From Chloroflexi bacterium OHK40 (GTDB lineage Bacteria > Chloroflexota > Chloroflexia > Chloroflexales > Chloroflexaceae), in the NCBI GenBank assembly GCA_004367505.1, contig SFCB01000121.1, positions 1-44,854 of the forward strand: a stretch of DNA of 44,854 bases. The letters run 5' to 3'. Within the stretch, counting starts at the first letter, position 1. Each line of letters starts with the position of its first letter. Below the pieces are notes generated by a model. That model was not told where the DNA came from. It did not search any database and saw nothing but the letters and a program-made list of their open reading frames with translations. The translations under genes were made by a program, and so were the position numbers. Of this stretch, positions 1-8,357 are shown piece by piece.

Positions 1-26
1 CCCTGGCGTCGTCCTTGGAGCGTGCG

Positions 27-46
27 CCGCCAGCGTGAGCTGGCGG
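27..46. terminator. Stem-loop at the left edge
   Basis: A perfect 8-bp stem (CCGCCAGC / GCTGGCGG) closes a four-base GTGA loop of the GNRA class. There is no T-tract on either side, so it is either a factor-dependent terminator hairpin of a gene lying left of the window or a REP-type palindrome like those just downstream. The pairing is seen directly; the role is inferred. Confidence 0.4.
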
Positions 47-164
47 GTGCCGCGTAAGTGCAGGACTTTACGTCACACCCCAGGCCGCAGGCCAGGGCTG
101 CGGTACAGGCGCCCTTTTCCCCTCACCCCCGGCCCCGCTCCCACTGCGCTGGGTTAGTGCGTGC

Positions 165-587
165 GCTGGGTTCCTGCTTTCGCGGGAACGACACCTGGGC
201 GTTGGGGTCACGCCCGCGCAGGCGGGCGTCCAGGGTGGGAGGCCCGCGAGCCTGCCCCGCGCAAGCGGGGCCTGCCCCCGCGCAAGCCCCCGCGCAGGTG
301 GGGGGCTGGGTTCCCGCATGCGCTGGGTTCCCGCTTTCGCGGGAACGACACCTGGGCGTTGGGGTCACGCCCGCGCCCGCGTGTACCCGGGAACGCGGGG
401 GGCTGGGTTCCCGCTTTCGCGGGAACGACACATCGGCGCATGGGTGTCACGCCCGCGCAGGAGGGCGTCCAGGGAGCGACGCCGGCGAGCCCCGCGTGCA
501 CCCGGGAACGCGGGGGGCTGGGTTCCCGCTTTCGCGGGAACGACACCTGGGCGTTGGTGTCACGCCCGCGCAGGCGGGCCTCCAGGG
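165..587. repeat. REP-like palindromic repeat array (four copies)
   Basis: Four copies of a roughly 70-bp unit begin at 165, 322 (shortened), 402 and 517. Each full unit holds two palindromes: TTCCCGC-ttt-GCGGGAA type, followed about 25 bp later by CGCCCGC-gca-GGCGGGCG. Copies 3 and 4 are also preceded by a shared extra segment (about 378-402 and 490-516) containing CCCGGGAACGCGGGG. Spacing between copies is irregular (80-157 bp), the units are imperfect, and a partial unit lies at 301-316. This is the form of repetitive extragenic palindromes. Long open frames run through the array on both strands, but they only translate the repeat and are not genes. No gene is seen in 1-813. Confidence 0.85.
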
Positions 588-717
588 TGGGATGCCGCAC
601 CCCACCGCGACGGGTGTGGCGAAAGCGCCGTGGCCGAGGCCCCGGTCCGGCGGGGCCGGCACGGGTGAGGTGCCGGCGCCCGTATTGGTTGCGTGTGCAA
701 CAAGGCCTGGCGTCAGG

Positions 718-726
718 TGCTATAAT
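718..726 (+). promoter_or_regulatory. Extended -10 promoter of comEA
   Basis: TGC-TATAAT, a perfect -10 hexamer with the upstream TG of an extended -10. No good -35 lies at 16-18 bp, which is normal for extended -10 promoters. Transcription would start near 733, giving an 80-nt leader to the comEA start at 814. It lies just beyond the repeat array and supports the short form of comEA. Confidence 0.6.
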
Positions 727-813
727 GCGGAGGCCGAAGATCACAGGCGAATCTGCGGCGCCCCTCGCGCGGTACATGCCACGAGAGTGGTGTGGACCCG
801 TGAGGAGGCGACC

Positions 814-1446
814 ATGGGCGAGGCGCACTGGTGGCGCTCACCGCGGCTGGTGGCGGCCGCAGGCTGCTTTGTGCTGGGGGTGGTGGTGCTGTTGGCGGGG
901 CTTGTGCCGCGTCTGATGCCGGCGGAGCCAGATCCACATGGGCCGGGCCTGACGGATGACCTCGGTGATCTCGGCGTGCCCATCGACGCGATCGATCCGG
1001 CCGAACCCGGGCCGCCGGATGATCTGGTGGTCTATGTCTCAGGCGCCGTCGTCGCCCCCGAGGTCTACCGGCTGCCGGCGGGGGCGCGGGTGAAAGACGC
1101 GGTGCTGGCGGCGGGTGGGCTGCGGTCCGACGCGGCGGCCGAGCAACTCAACCTTGCCGCGCCCGTTGAGGATGCCCAACATGTTCATGTTCCATCACGC
1201 GGCGAGCCAGGTGCCGCGCAAGATGGAGGCGTAGCAGAGGCCAGTAACGGCCTGCTGAATCTGAACCACGCCTCCGCAGCCGAGTTAGAGGAGCTGCCGG
1301 GCGTGGGTGCAACGCTGGCTGAACGGATTATTCGCTATCGAGAGGAGCAGGGGCCCTTTACGAGTGTCGAGACGTTGCGCGAGGTGAGCGGGATCGGCGA
1401 GCGGCTGTTCGCACAGATCGCCCCACTGGTTACGGCGGGGCCGTGA
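814..1446 (+). CDS. comEA: ComEA-like DNA-binding competence protein
   Basis: A 210-aa membrane-anchored DNA receptor of natural transformation, which holds incoming double-stranded DNA on the outer face of the membrane before the ComEC channel. One transmembrane segment (about residues 10-32) is followed by an acidic, Pro-rich linker, an SLBB domain (about 68-125, starting VVYVSGAVVAPEVYRL) and a C-terminal pair of helix-hairpin-helix motifs (about 147-208, LNLNHASAAELEELPGVG and VSGIGERLFAQI). Length and domain order are typical. The open frame extends upstream through the repeat array, but the ATG at 814 has a GAGGAGG site 7-9 bp upstream and sits behind a clear promoter. comEC is not adjacent, so the rest of the machinery must lie elsewhere. 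Pyruvate kinase follows after 70 bp. Confidence 0.88.
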   Translation: MGEAHWWRSPRLVAAAGCFVLGVVVLLAGLVPRLMPAEPDPHGPGLTDDLGDLGVPIDAIDPAEPGPPDDLVVYVSGAVVAPEVYRLPAGARVKDAVLAAGGLRSDAAAEQLNLAAPVEDAQHVHVPSRGEPGAAQDGGVAEASNGLLNLNHASAAELEELPGVGATLAERIIRYREEQGPFTSVETLREVSGIGERLFAQIAPLVTAGP

Positions 1447-1516
1447 GTGTTGGAGCCGCCGGTACATCCGCACGTTCCGATACCGGGCGGGCCGTAGTGA
1501 GCGAGGAGCAGAGCGC

Positions 1517-2941
1517 ATGCGTCGTACGAAGATCGTGGCCACCCTCGGGCCAGCGACTGGCACGCCCGAGCGGATTGCCGGCCTGATCCGGGCCGGGATG
1601 AACGTCGCCCGGCTGAATTTCTCCCATGGTACCCACGCCGACCACGCCGCTCGTATCGCGATGGTGCGCCGGGCCGCCGCCGAGGCCGGGAAGCACATCG
1701 CCATCCTGCAGGATCTCCAGGGCCCGAAGATCCGCACCGGCTCCCTTGAGGGAGGCCAGCCGGTGGAGTTGGTAGCCGGCGCCCGGTTCGTGATCACCAC
1801 TGAGCCGCTGATCGGCAACGCCGAGCGGGTCTCTACGACCTATGCCGCGCTGCCATCCGACGTGCGCCCCCGCGATCGTATCCTGCTCTCCGATGGGCTG
1901 ATCGAGTTGGTGGTTGTCGGGCGGAACGAGACCGACGTTGAGACCGAGGTGGTTCACGGTGGCCGGCTGAAGGAGCACCAGGGGATTAATCTGCCGGGGG
2001 TGCGGGTGAGTGCGCCCGCCGCGACGGAGAAGGATATCGAAGATCTGCGCTTCGGCCTTGAGCAGGGCGTCGACTATGTGGCCCTCTCCTTCGTGCGCAG
2101 GGCGAGCGACATAGTGCAGGTGAAGGAGATTATCAAGCAGGCGGGCAAGAACACGCCGGTGGTGGCAAAGATTGAGCGGCCCGAGGCCCTGGACGTGCTG
2201 CCCGAGATCCTCGCGGTGGCCGATGCGGTGATGGTCGCGCGCGGCGATCTGGGGGTAGAGATGCCCCCGGAGCGGGTACCATTGGTGCAGAAGCAGATTA
2301 TCGACGCCGCCAACCGGGCGCTTATCCCGGTGATCACCGCGACGCAGATGCTCGAGTCGATGATCCAGAATCCCCGACCGACCCGCGCCGAGGCCAGTGA
2401 TGTGGCCAACGCGATCATCGACGGCACCGACGCGGTGATGCTCTCCGGCGAGACGGCCGCCGGCGCCTACCCGATCGAGGCGGTGCAGATGATGGCCCTG
2501 ATCGCCGATGCGGTGGAGGCGAGTGGGAGCGCCGTGGACCACAACGCTACCCCGCGCTGGGCCATCCCCGAGGTGCAGACAACGGCCCGCGCGATCGCCG
2601 ATGCCGCCGCGACGATCGCTCGCTCGCTGCCTGTGCGCGCGATCGCCGTGCTGACCCAGAGCGGCTCCAGTGCCCGGCTCGTCTCACACTACCGGCCATC
2701 CGTGCCGATTATCGCGTTCAGCCCCAGCGAGGAAACCGCCCGCCGCACCGCGCTCTACTGGGGTGTGACCCCGATGGTCACCCACGTGGAGGACCGGCTC
2801 GATGAGCTCGAGAAGCAGCTCCAGCTGATCATGCGTGACCGTGGTCTGTGCCAGCGCGGTGATCTGATGGTCCTCACCGGCGGCCATCCGGTCTATCGCC
2901 AGGGGCCGACCAACTTCCTCAAAGTGGTGACGATCGAGTAG
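1517..2941 (+). CDS. pyk: Pyruvate kinase
   Basis: A 474-aa enzyme converting phosphoenolpyruvate and ADP to pyruvate and ATP, the last step of glycolysis, in the cytoplasm. The N-terminus RRTKIVATLGPA is characteristic of the family. The active-site stretch around KIERPEALDVL holds the catalytic Lys and metal-binding Glu, followed by VARGDLGVE and the helix ITATQMLESMI. The C-terminal allosteric alpha/beta domain (about 350-474, with LTQSGSSARLVSHYRP) is complete. Length matches the bacterial family. The ATG is preceded by GAGGAG. It follows comEA by 70 bp on the same strand with no clear promoter of its own, so read-through from comEA is possible. The stop overlaps the start of a strong promoter for the next gene. 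Confidence 0.97.
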   Translation: MRRTKIVATLGPATGTPERIAGLIRAGMNVARLNFSHGTHADHAARIAMVRRAAAEAGKHIAILQDLQGPKIRTGSLEGGQPVELVAGARFVITTEPLIGNAERVSTTYAALPSDVRPRDRILLSDGLIELVVVGRNETDVETEVVHGGRLKEHQGINLPGVRVSAPAATEKDIEDLRFGLEQGVDYVALSFVRRASDIVQVKEIIKQAGKNTPVVAKIERPEALDVLPEILAVADAVMVARGDLGVEMPPERVPLVQKQIIDAANRALIPVITATQMLESMIQNPRPTRAEASDVANAIIDGTDAVMLSGETAAGAYPIEAVQMMALIADAVEASGSAVDHNATPRWAIPEVQTTARAIADAAATIARSLPVRAIAVLTQSGSSARLVSHYRPSVPIIAFSPSEETARRTALYWGVTPMVTHVEDRLDELEKQLQLIMRDRGLCQRGDLMVLTGGHPVYRQGPTNFLKVVTIE

Positions 2942-2946
2942 ATTCC

Positions 2947-2975
2947 TTGACACCCCCCCCGCGTGATGCTACCCT
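2947..2975 (+). promoter_or_regulatory. Sigma70 promoter of the BtuF-like gene
   Basis: A consensus -35 TTGACA (2947-2952), an exact 17-bp spacer and -10 TACCCT (2970-2975). The predicted start of transcription is about 2982, almost on top of the ATG at 2983. The promoter begins 6 bp after the pyk stop codon. Confidence 0.7.
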
Positions 2976-3009
2976 GTACCCGATGTCGGCGGACCTCCCG
3001 GAGTGTCGG

Positions 3010-3933
3010 ATGCGTATCGTCTCGCTCCTGCCCAGCACGACCGAGATCGCCTTCGCTCTCGGCCTCGGCGATGCGGTCGTGGCTGTCACCCACGAGTGTG
3101 ACTATCCCCCGGAGGCGCGTGGTCGTCCCGTCATCACGGCCAGCGCTCTCGATCATAGCAGCGCCAGTTCGGAGGAGATCGACGCTGCGGTGCGGGCTCA
3201 GCTCCGTGATAGCCGCTCGATCTACCGGCTCGATGAGGCGATGCTCGACGCCCTACACCCCGATCTGATCCTCACCCAGGCCCTCTGTGAGGTCTGCGCC
3301 GTCTCCTTCGGGATTGTCGAGCGTGCCGTGGCGACGGCAAGCAGTGAGCCGCGCATCCTCTCGCTCGAACCGGCGAGTCTGGAGGGGATCTTCGGCTCGA
3401 TTCTTGCGGTAGGCAACGCCACTGGCCGGCGTGCGCAGGCGCTGGCGCTGCTTGCCGAGCTGCGGGCCCGCGTGGAGCGTGTACGCGCACGGGCGGCCGA
3501 TGCGCCATCCCGGCCCCGGGTGGCCTTCCTCGAATGGTTCGACCCACCTTTTGGCCCTGGCCACTGGCTGCCGGAGCTCGTGAGCATTGCCGGCGGTCAG
3601 CCAGGGCTCGGTGAGGCCGAGCAGTCCTCTCGGCGCCTCTCCTGGGGCGATGTGATCGCCTTTGCCCCCGAGGTGATCGTGCTTGCCCCCTGCGGCTTCG
3701 ACCTGGAGCGGGCGAGCGAGGAGGCGGCTGCGATCCTGCCGCACCGCCCTGGCTGGTTCGCCTTGCCGGCTGTGCGCGCTGGCCGTGTGTACGCGGTGGA
3801 CGCCAACAGCTACATGAGCCGCCCGGGCCCGCGAATCGTGGATAGCCTGGAGGTGCTCGCGAGCCTCATTCACCCCGAGTTGTTCGCCGGCTGGGGCCCT
3901 CCCGGCGCAGCCCGGGCGCTAACCTTTGCGTGA
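3010..3933 (+). CDS. Cobalamin-binding-type periplasmic-binding-fold protein (BtuF-like)
   Basis: A 307-aa protein of the helical-backbone TroA/BtuF solute-binding family. The start MRIVSLLPSTTEIAFALGLGD, the THECDYP motif (about residues 35-41) and the cysteine motif TQALCEVCAV are typical of the COG0614 branch annotated as cobalamin-binding protein. The protein has neither signal peptide nor lipobox, so it is probably cytoplasmic. No permease or ATPase is next to it, as is usual for this branch, so transport is not proven. The start at 3010 has GGAG 7 bp upstream. An in-frame ATG at 2983 would make the mRNA nearly leaderless and add nine residues. Its own consensus promoter separates it from pyk. 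Substrate (cobalamin, another corrinoid or a metal chelate) is unproven. Confidence 0.8.
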   Translation: MRIVSLLPSTTEIAFALGLGDAVVAVTHECDYPPEARGRPVITASALDHSSASSEEIDAAVRAQLRDSRSIYRLDEAMLDALHPDLILTQALCEVCAVSFGIVERAVATASSEPRILSLEPASLEGIFGSILAVGNATGRRAQALALLAELRARVERVRARAADAPSRPRVAFLEWFDPPFGPGHWLPELVSIAGGQPGLGEAEQSSRRLSWGDVIAFAPEVIVLAPCGFDLERASEEAAAILPHRPGWFALPAVRAGRVYAVDANSYMSRPGPRIVDSLEVLASLIHPELFAGWGPPGAARALTFA

Positions 3934-3987
3934 GCCCTGGCTCGCTCCGGCGGGCCGCCGATCAAGGACGGACGGAGTTCTGGGGCA

Positions 3988-5790
3988 ATGACACACCAAG
4001 AGCCCACTATCGCCACTATTTTGCGGCTCCTGGCCAACGAGTACGACGGGCCTGTCGATGAGCGCCGGGTGCTTGAGCGGGTGCTTGAGCGTCGGCCTAG
4101 CAGTGCCAAAAACCCGTACGCCACCATCCGCGAGCGCCTGCGCTGGGACGGGCTCACTCTCGGCTGGCTGCGGCTCAATCGGGGCCAGCTGGTGCCGCTG
4201 CGGATCGCCCTTCTCGGCCTTCGTTTTCGCTGTCTGCCCCGCCCCCGCGATGTGGCCGCTGGTCTGCTCCCAGTTGCCCACCTTCAGCCCTTCGCTGGCC
4301 TGCGCAACTACGCCTGCACCCTCCGTGATGCCGCTGGCGCCGCGATCCCCTTCGTCGATCTCGATGCCGACGTCGGGCGTGAGACGGCGCTGCCAGCCTT
4401 CGACCTGGCGGCGTGGTACGCCCGAACCGGCTTTGAGCCGGGCGATAGCATCATTGTCACCGTCACCAGCGCGGAACCGCTGGAGCTGCGGATCGAGCGT
4501 GAGGAGCGCCTCGCCTTCCGCGATGCCGCCGTCGCCGCTCAGGATGCTGAACTGATCGAGCTGATCGTCGAGCGTGTTCGTCGCTCCCAGGCCGCCCTGG
4601 TGCCCTGTGATGAGGTGGTGCTCCCGATCTTCGCCACGGCCTCCTGGCGCAATGGCTACCCCGGCAGCCCCTGGCAGCACCTGGTGCTCCGCGATGGTCG
4701 CCTGCAGCTCGTAGACGATATCTTCCTTACGAGCCAGCGCATCGGCTCGCTCCACCTCTTCGGCAATGACGAGGTCTTTGAGCAGACCGAGCGCGGCGAG
4801 CGCGATTATCAGTCCAGCGATAGCGCTCTGCTCGCGGAGATCGAGTTGCTGCAGCGCGAGTTGCGCCAGGCCCGCCAGCGCGATGCCGAGGCCGGTCTGT
4901 GGAGCGGCCAGGTGCAGCGGGCCTCCGCCGCCTTCGGAAGCGTCGATGGCTCCGGCGGGCGTCGCCCGCTCTTCGGCCTTGATGAGGGCCGCGATGGGGG
5001 CGATTGGGCGCTCGATGACGATTGGGACCCCGATGGGATCTTCGCCGAGGACGAGGTGGACATGGACGATCCAGCCACCATCGATGCGGCCCAGCGCCGC
5101 ATGCTCGAACTGATCCCCCCGGCCGATGCCGCGCGCCTGCGGGATGCCCGCCCCGAGGAGGCCGAGCTGATCATCGCCGGGCATCTGAATATGCTGCTCA
5201 CGCGGGCCCCGGAGCTCTTCCCGCGCCTGGAGCTCGTGGCGCCCGATGAGGAGCTCGACCCGGCGGCCGAGGCGCTCCTCTCCGGCGACTGGCAGGAAGT
5301 CTGGGAGGACGAGTCGGTGGACGATCTGGGCGAGGAGCTCGGCGACGATGAGGTCGGCGATGCCTTTGCCGCCAGCGCGGATCTGATCGGCCAGTTCCAC
5401 GATTATCTGCTGGAGATGGGCAAGAGCGAGGGTACCGCCCGCGCGCGCGCCCGGGCCCTCCACATCTACGCCGACTTCCTTGCCTCCTACTACGGGCGTA
5501 CCCTGGCCAGCGGCGACTACGCGACCCTCGATGAGTGCCTCTTTTTCTACTATCCGCGCCGCGTGATGAATACCAGCTCGCGGCAGGTGCGGGAGCTCTG
5601 CACTGCGCTCAAGCAGTTCTACGCCTTCTTGCGTCAGCGTGGCCTCGTGGGCGATGAGCGCTTCGCGGAGGCGATCTGGCGACGGCGCGGCCAGGCCGCC
5701 CGGGTGGTCGAGCTCTACGAGCGCGTCTCCAGCGAGTCGCCTAGCTTTGAGCTTCTCTTCGAGCGCCTCTTCCTGCCTTACACCGAGTAA
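3988..5790 (+). CDS. Unrecognised 600-aa protein with C-terminal integrase-like core-binding domain
   Basis: I do not recognise the full-length family. The N-terminal ~60 residues look like a small helical DNA-binding-type domain (TIATILRLLANEYDG...RRVLERVLE). Residues about 60-270 form a beta-rich region with many Arg and Trp. Residues about 310-460 are very acidic (repeated DDD/EDE stretches) and low in complexity. The C-terminal ~125 residues (FHDYLLEMGKSEGTARARARALHIYADFL... onward) resemble the N-terminal SAM-like core-binding domain of tyrosine recombinases, but no catalytic R...HxxR...Y domain follows. There is no signal peptide or membrane segment. The start ATG at 3988 lies 54 bp after the previous gene, and the kinase gene follows after 77 bp on the same strand. 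The function is unknown. Confidence 0.75.
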   Translation: MTHQEPTIATILRLLANEYDGPVDERRVLERVLERRPSSAKNPYATIRERLRWDGLTLGWLRLNRGQLVPLRIALLGLRFRCLPRPRDVAAGLLPVAHLQPFAGLRNYACTLRDAAGAAIPFVDLDADVGRETALPAFDLAAWYARTGFEPGDSIIVTVTSAEPLELRIEREERLAFRDAAVAAQDAELIELIVERVRRSQAALVPCDEVVLPIFATASWRNGYPGSPWQHLVLRDGRLQLVDDIFLTSQRIGSLHLFGNDEVFEQTERGERDYQSSDSALLAEIELLQRELRQARQRDAEAGLWSGQVQRASAAFGSVDGSGGRRPLFGLDEGRDGGDWALDDDWDPDGIFAEDEVDMDDPATIDAAQRRMLELIPPADAARLRDARPEEAELIIAGHLNMLLTRAPELFPRLELVAPDEELDPAAEALLSGDWQEVWEDESVDDLGEELGDDEVGDAFAASADLIGQFHDYLLEMGKSEGTARARARALHIYADFLASYYGRTLASGDYATLDECLFFYYPRRVMNTSSRQVRELCTALKQFYAFLRQRGLVGDERFAEAIWRRRGQAARVVELYERVSSESPSFELLFERLFLPYTE

Positions 5791-5867
5791 CGGCACCATG
5801 CGCCAGGCACGCCGCAATCGTCGACCCCGCCCGTGGTCTATGGTCCACGGTGTACGGTGCGTGTGAG

Positions 5868-7937
5868 ATGCACCTCGCCCCCCATACGCTGCTCCAGGGC
5901 CGCTATCGGGTCCACGCCCTGATCGCCCAGGGTGGGATGGGTGCGGTCTACCGGGCCACCGATGAGCGCCTCGGCAATACGGTGGCCCTGAAGCAGACAC
6001 TCGTGGTAGACCCGCAGCTGCGGGCCGCCTTCACCCGCGAGGCGCGCCTGCTCGCTGGACTGCATCACCCGGCTCTCCCGGTCGTGAGCGATCACTTCGA
6101 GGAGGGTGGCCAGCAGTTCCTGGTGATGCAGTACATCCCCGGCGATGACCTGGCCACGCTGCTGCGGCAGCGGGGTGCGCCCTTTGCCCTGGACGAGGTG
6201 CTCCCCTGGGCCGATCGCCTGCTCGATGCTCTGGACTACCTTCACACCAGGCACCCGCCGATTATCCACCGCGATGTAAAGCCACAGAATCTGAAGCTTA
6301 CCTCGCGCGGCGAATTGATCCTGCTCGATTTCGGGCTGGCCAAGGGTGAGCCGGTCGGCGCGACGACACCGAATCCGAGCCTCTTCGGCTATACGCCCCA
6401 GTATGCGCCCCTGGAGCAGATCCAGGGGAGTGGCACCGACGCCCGCAGTGACCTTTACTCCGTTGGCGCGACGCTCTACGAGTTGCTGACTGGTACCCCC
6501 GCACCCGATGCTCTCACCCGTGCGACGGCCATGGTTCGCGGCGCGCCCGATCCGCTGGTGCCGGCTCACGCCCTGCGCCCGGAGTTGCCGGCGGCTGTCG
6601 GTGAGCTGCTCGGCCAGGCGCTCACCCTCAACCCGTCCCAGCGGCCGCCTTCGGCCAGCGCGATGCGCTCCGCGCTGCGGGCCGCGGTGAGCACGGCGGC
6701 TGCCCCCACCGGCGCAACACCACCGGCGCCACACAGCGCCGGCGTGGTGACGATAGCGCGCGCCGCCACGGCAACCGCCCATTCGTCTGCCGCTCCGCCC
6801 GTTCAGTTCACGGCCCCCCCGCCCGCCACCTTTCCACGGTCGCGGCCATGGGTCTTCGGTGGGGCCATGGTAGGGCTGCTGCTCATCATCCTGCTCGGGA
6901 TCGTTGTCTGGCCGGATCGCCCCAGGCGCGCCCCGGTCGTTGTCCCCACCCCGGTGGGCGCCATGCCCGTGAGCACGCCGGCGAGCTCCGACGCGCTGGC
7001 CGGCAACAGCCTGGCTGCGCCGGTGCCCCGGGGTGAGCCAGGCACGTTTGGCGGGGGCGAGTTGAGTGTCGTTGAGACCCTGCGTGGGGAGGAGGCGTGG
7101 CGCCGGATGTACGCGGCGAACCAGTATAACGCTGTGGCGCCTGAGGGCTACAGCTACCTGCTGGTGCGCCTCGACCTTGCGGCAGGCCCCGAGCCGATGC
7201 CCAAGCTCTACCCGCGGCTCGTTGGCACTGGACGGATGCTCTACGCGCCGGAGGGTGTGCCGCCCGAGCCACGCCTTCCCGAGGGTCTCGCCCCCGGCGA
7301 AAACGTCGAAGCCTGGGTTCCCTACCTCATCCCCACCGGCGAACAGAGCCTGGTGCTGGTCGTGGACTCGGTAGCCGCGGGTGTGGACCTCGATCCCGTC
7401 TTCTTGAGCGTGGATGCGGGTGCCAGGCTGCCGACCGATCCCGAACTGGAGCGGATCGACCCGAACCGGCTGGGCGTCGATCATCGGGAGCCCGCCGCCC
7501 CCGGCGAAACGGTCATTACCGAGGATTGGGAGTTGACCGTGCTGGACGCGCTGCGCGGCCCGCAGGTGCTTGAGGAGCTCGTGGCAGCCTATGCGCGTGT
7601 AGAGCGCCCGGCGGAGAACCATGAGTATGTGCTCGTCCGGCTGGAAGTGCGCTACATCGGCGCGGGGGGCGCCGTGGGGTATGTATCGGTCGGGCCGTTC
7701 AACCTGCGCTCGGTACGCACGACGGTGGACGACCCGGCCGCCAATACGATCGGGCACCCGCCGGTCTATATCTTGCCCCCCGATCGCCCGCACCTCGACG
7801 CGAGGCTCTACCCCGGTGGCACCGCCAGCGGCTGGACGGTGATCGAGGTGCCGGCCGGGGACCCGGATGTTGCCCTCGTCTTTACCCCTGGCATTGACCC
7901 ACAAGGCATCAACACGCGCTACCTCGCTCTGCCCTAG
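5868..7937 (+). CDS. Transmembrane serine/threonine protein kinase (PknB-type kinase domain)
   Basis: A 689-aa Hanks-type kinase. The kinase domain (about 8-270) has the glycine loop AQGGMGAVYRA, ATP-binding Lys42 (VALKQT), catalytic HRDVKPQN with Asp136, DFG with Asp154 and the activation-segment motif PQYAPLEQ. An Ala/Pro/Thr-rich linker leads to one transmembrane helix (about 327-349), then some 340 extracytoplasmic residues. These contain two similar beta-rich repeats, the second (about 545-685) resembling the DUF4352 immunoglobulin-like fold (EYVLVRLEVRY ... GGTASGWTVIEVP). There are no PASTA domains, so the sensed ligand probably differs from that of cell-wall PknB. ATG 5868 is chosen because the family starts close to the glycine loop; a GTG at 5850 is possible. 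It has no adjacent phosphatase. Confidence 0.9.
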   Translation: MHLAPHTLLQGRYRVHALIAQGGMGAVYRATDERLGNTVALKQTLVVDPQLRAAFTREARLLAGLHHPALPVVSDHFEEGGQQFLVMQYIPGDDLATLLRQRGAPFALDEVLPWADRLLDALDYLHTRHPPIIHRDVKPQNLKLTSRGELILLDFGLAKGEPVGATTPNPSLFGYTPQYAPLEQIQGSGTDARSDLYSVGATLYELLTGTPAPDALTRATAMVRGAPDPLVPAHALRPELPAAVGELLGQALTLNPSQRPPSASAMRSALRAAVSTAAAPTGATPPAPHSAGVVTIARAATATAHSSAAPPVQFTAPPPATFPRSRPWVFGGAMVGLLLIILLGIVVWPDRPRRAPVVVPTPVGAMPVSTPASSDALAGNSLAAPVPRGEPGTFGGGELSVVETLRGEEAWRRMYAANQYNAVAPEGYSYLLVRLDLAAGPEPMPKLYPRLVGTGRMLYAPEGVPPEPRLPEGLAPGENVEAWVPYLIPTGEQSLVLVVDSVAAGVDLDPVFLSVDAGARLPTDPELERIDPNRLGVDHREPAAPGETVITEDWELTVLDALRGPQVLEELVAAYARVERPAENHEYVLVRLEVRYIGAGGAVGYVSVGPFNLRSVRTTVDDPAANTIGHPPVYILPPDRPHLDARLYPGGTASGWTVIEVPAGDPDVALVFTPGIDPQGINTRYLALP

Positions 7938-8357
7938 TGGCCTAGCACCCTGATCCGACGGAGTACAGACGCTCCACCGGGGCGTCGCAGCGGGATCGCG
8001 ATCCAGTGGAAGTACCACGGTGGCCCACCAGGGAGAATCGGGAACCGTCCATCGCCGTCCACCTGCCGCACGCCCATCGACCAACGGGCGCCGCCCACCC
8101 GTTGACCACCGGTCGCCGCACGTAGGGCCGTGGGCCACAGCACGCTACAACCCCCGGGGCGCCCCCCGGGACGGTGTTCAGGGGCGGACAGAGTCTGTGT
8201 TTGATCGGTGGTTTGCCGCATCTTGATGGACTGTGTTTCCTCGCTCCCAGAGCGGGAGCGGGGGACAAGGAGCGCGGCCCAACGGGACGGCGGCCCCGGG
8301 GAGGGTGGGACACGGGGAGACAGGGACAGTGCATCAGAATGGCCAGCGATCACGCGT
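7938..8357. other. Gene-free intergenic stretch
   Basis: 420 bp without a supported gene. It holds the palindrome GGGGCGCCCC within a C/G-rich run at about 8151-8170, which may act as a hairpin after the kinase gene, and the dispersed repeat at 8176-8259. Short open frames here lack ribosome binding sites and look like noise. I see no convincing promoter for the M61 gene. Confidence 0.6.
8176..8259 (+). repeat. Dispersed intergenic repeat, copy A
   Basis: About 84 bp beginning GTTCAGGGGCGGACAGAGTC and ending in the palindrome GCTCCC-agagc-GGGAGC. It matches the reverse complement of 16330-16410 along its length, including the shared core GGTTTGCCGCATC. I judge identity at roughly 80% by eye, with small gaps. 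Only one end is found here, so it may be a truncated copy of the element at 16234-16409. Confidence 0.7.

Noticed and set aside
165-587. Possible CRISPR array
   Set aside because: The repeats are long, themselves palindromic and irregularly spaced, the intervening sequence is also repeated, and no cas gene is near.
58-813. Several overlapping open frames on both strands across the left repeat array, including an upstream extension of comEA
   Set aside because: They translate the palindromic repeat units into recurring Arg/Gly/Pro-rich strings, lack ribosome binding sites, and the comEA promoter lies inside them at 718-726.
1459-1486. Stem CCGGTA / TACCGG between comEA and pyk
   Set aside because: Only 6 bp with a 16-nt loop and no T-tract; too weak to call a terminator.
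3919-8138. Two very long minus-strand open frames (about 690 and 770 codons) opposite the unknown protein and kinase genes
   Set aside because: They are antisense mirrors of real plus-strand genes in GC-rich codon usage, start without ribosome binding sites and show no domain.
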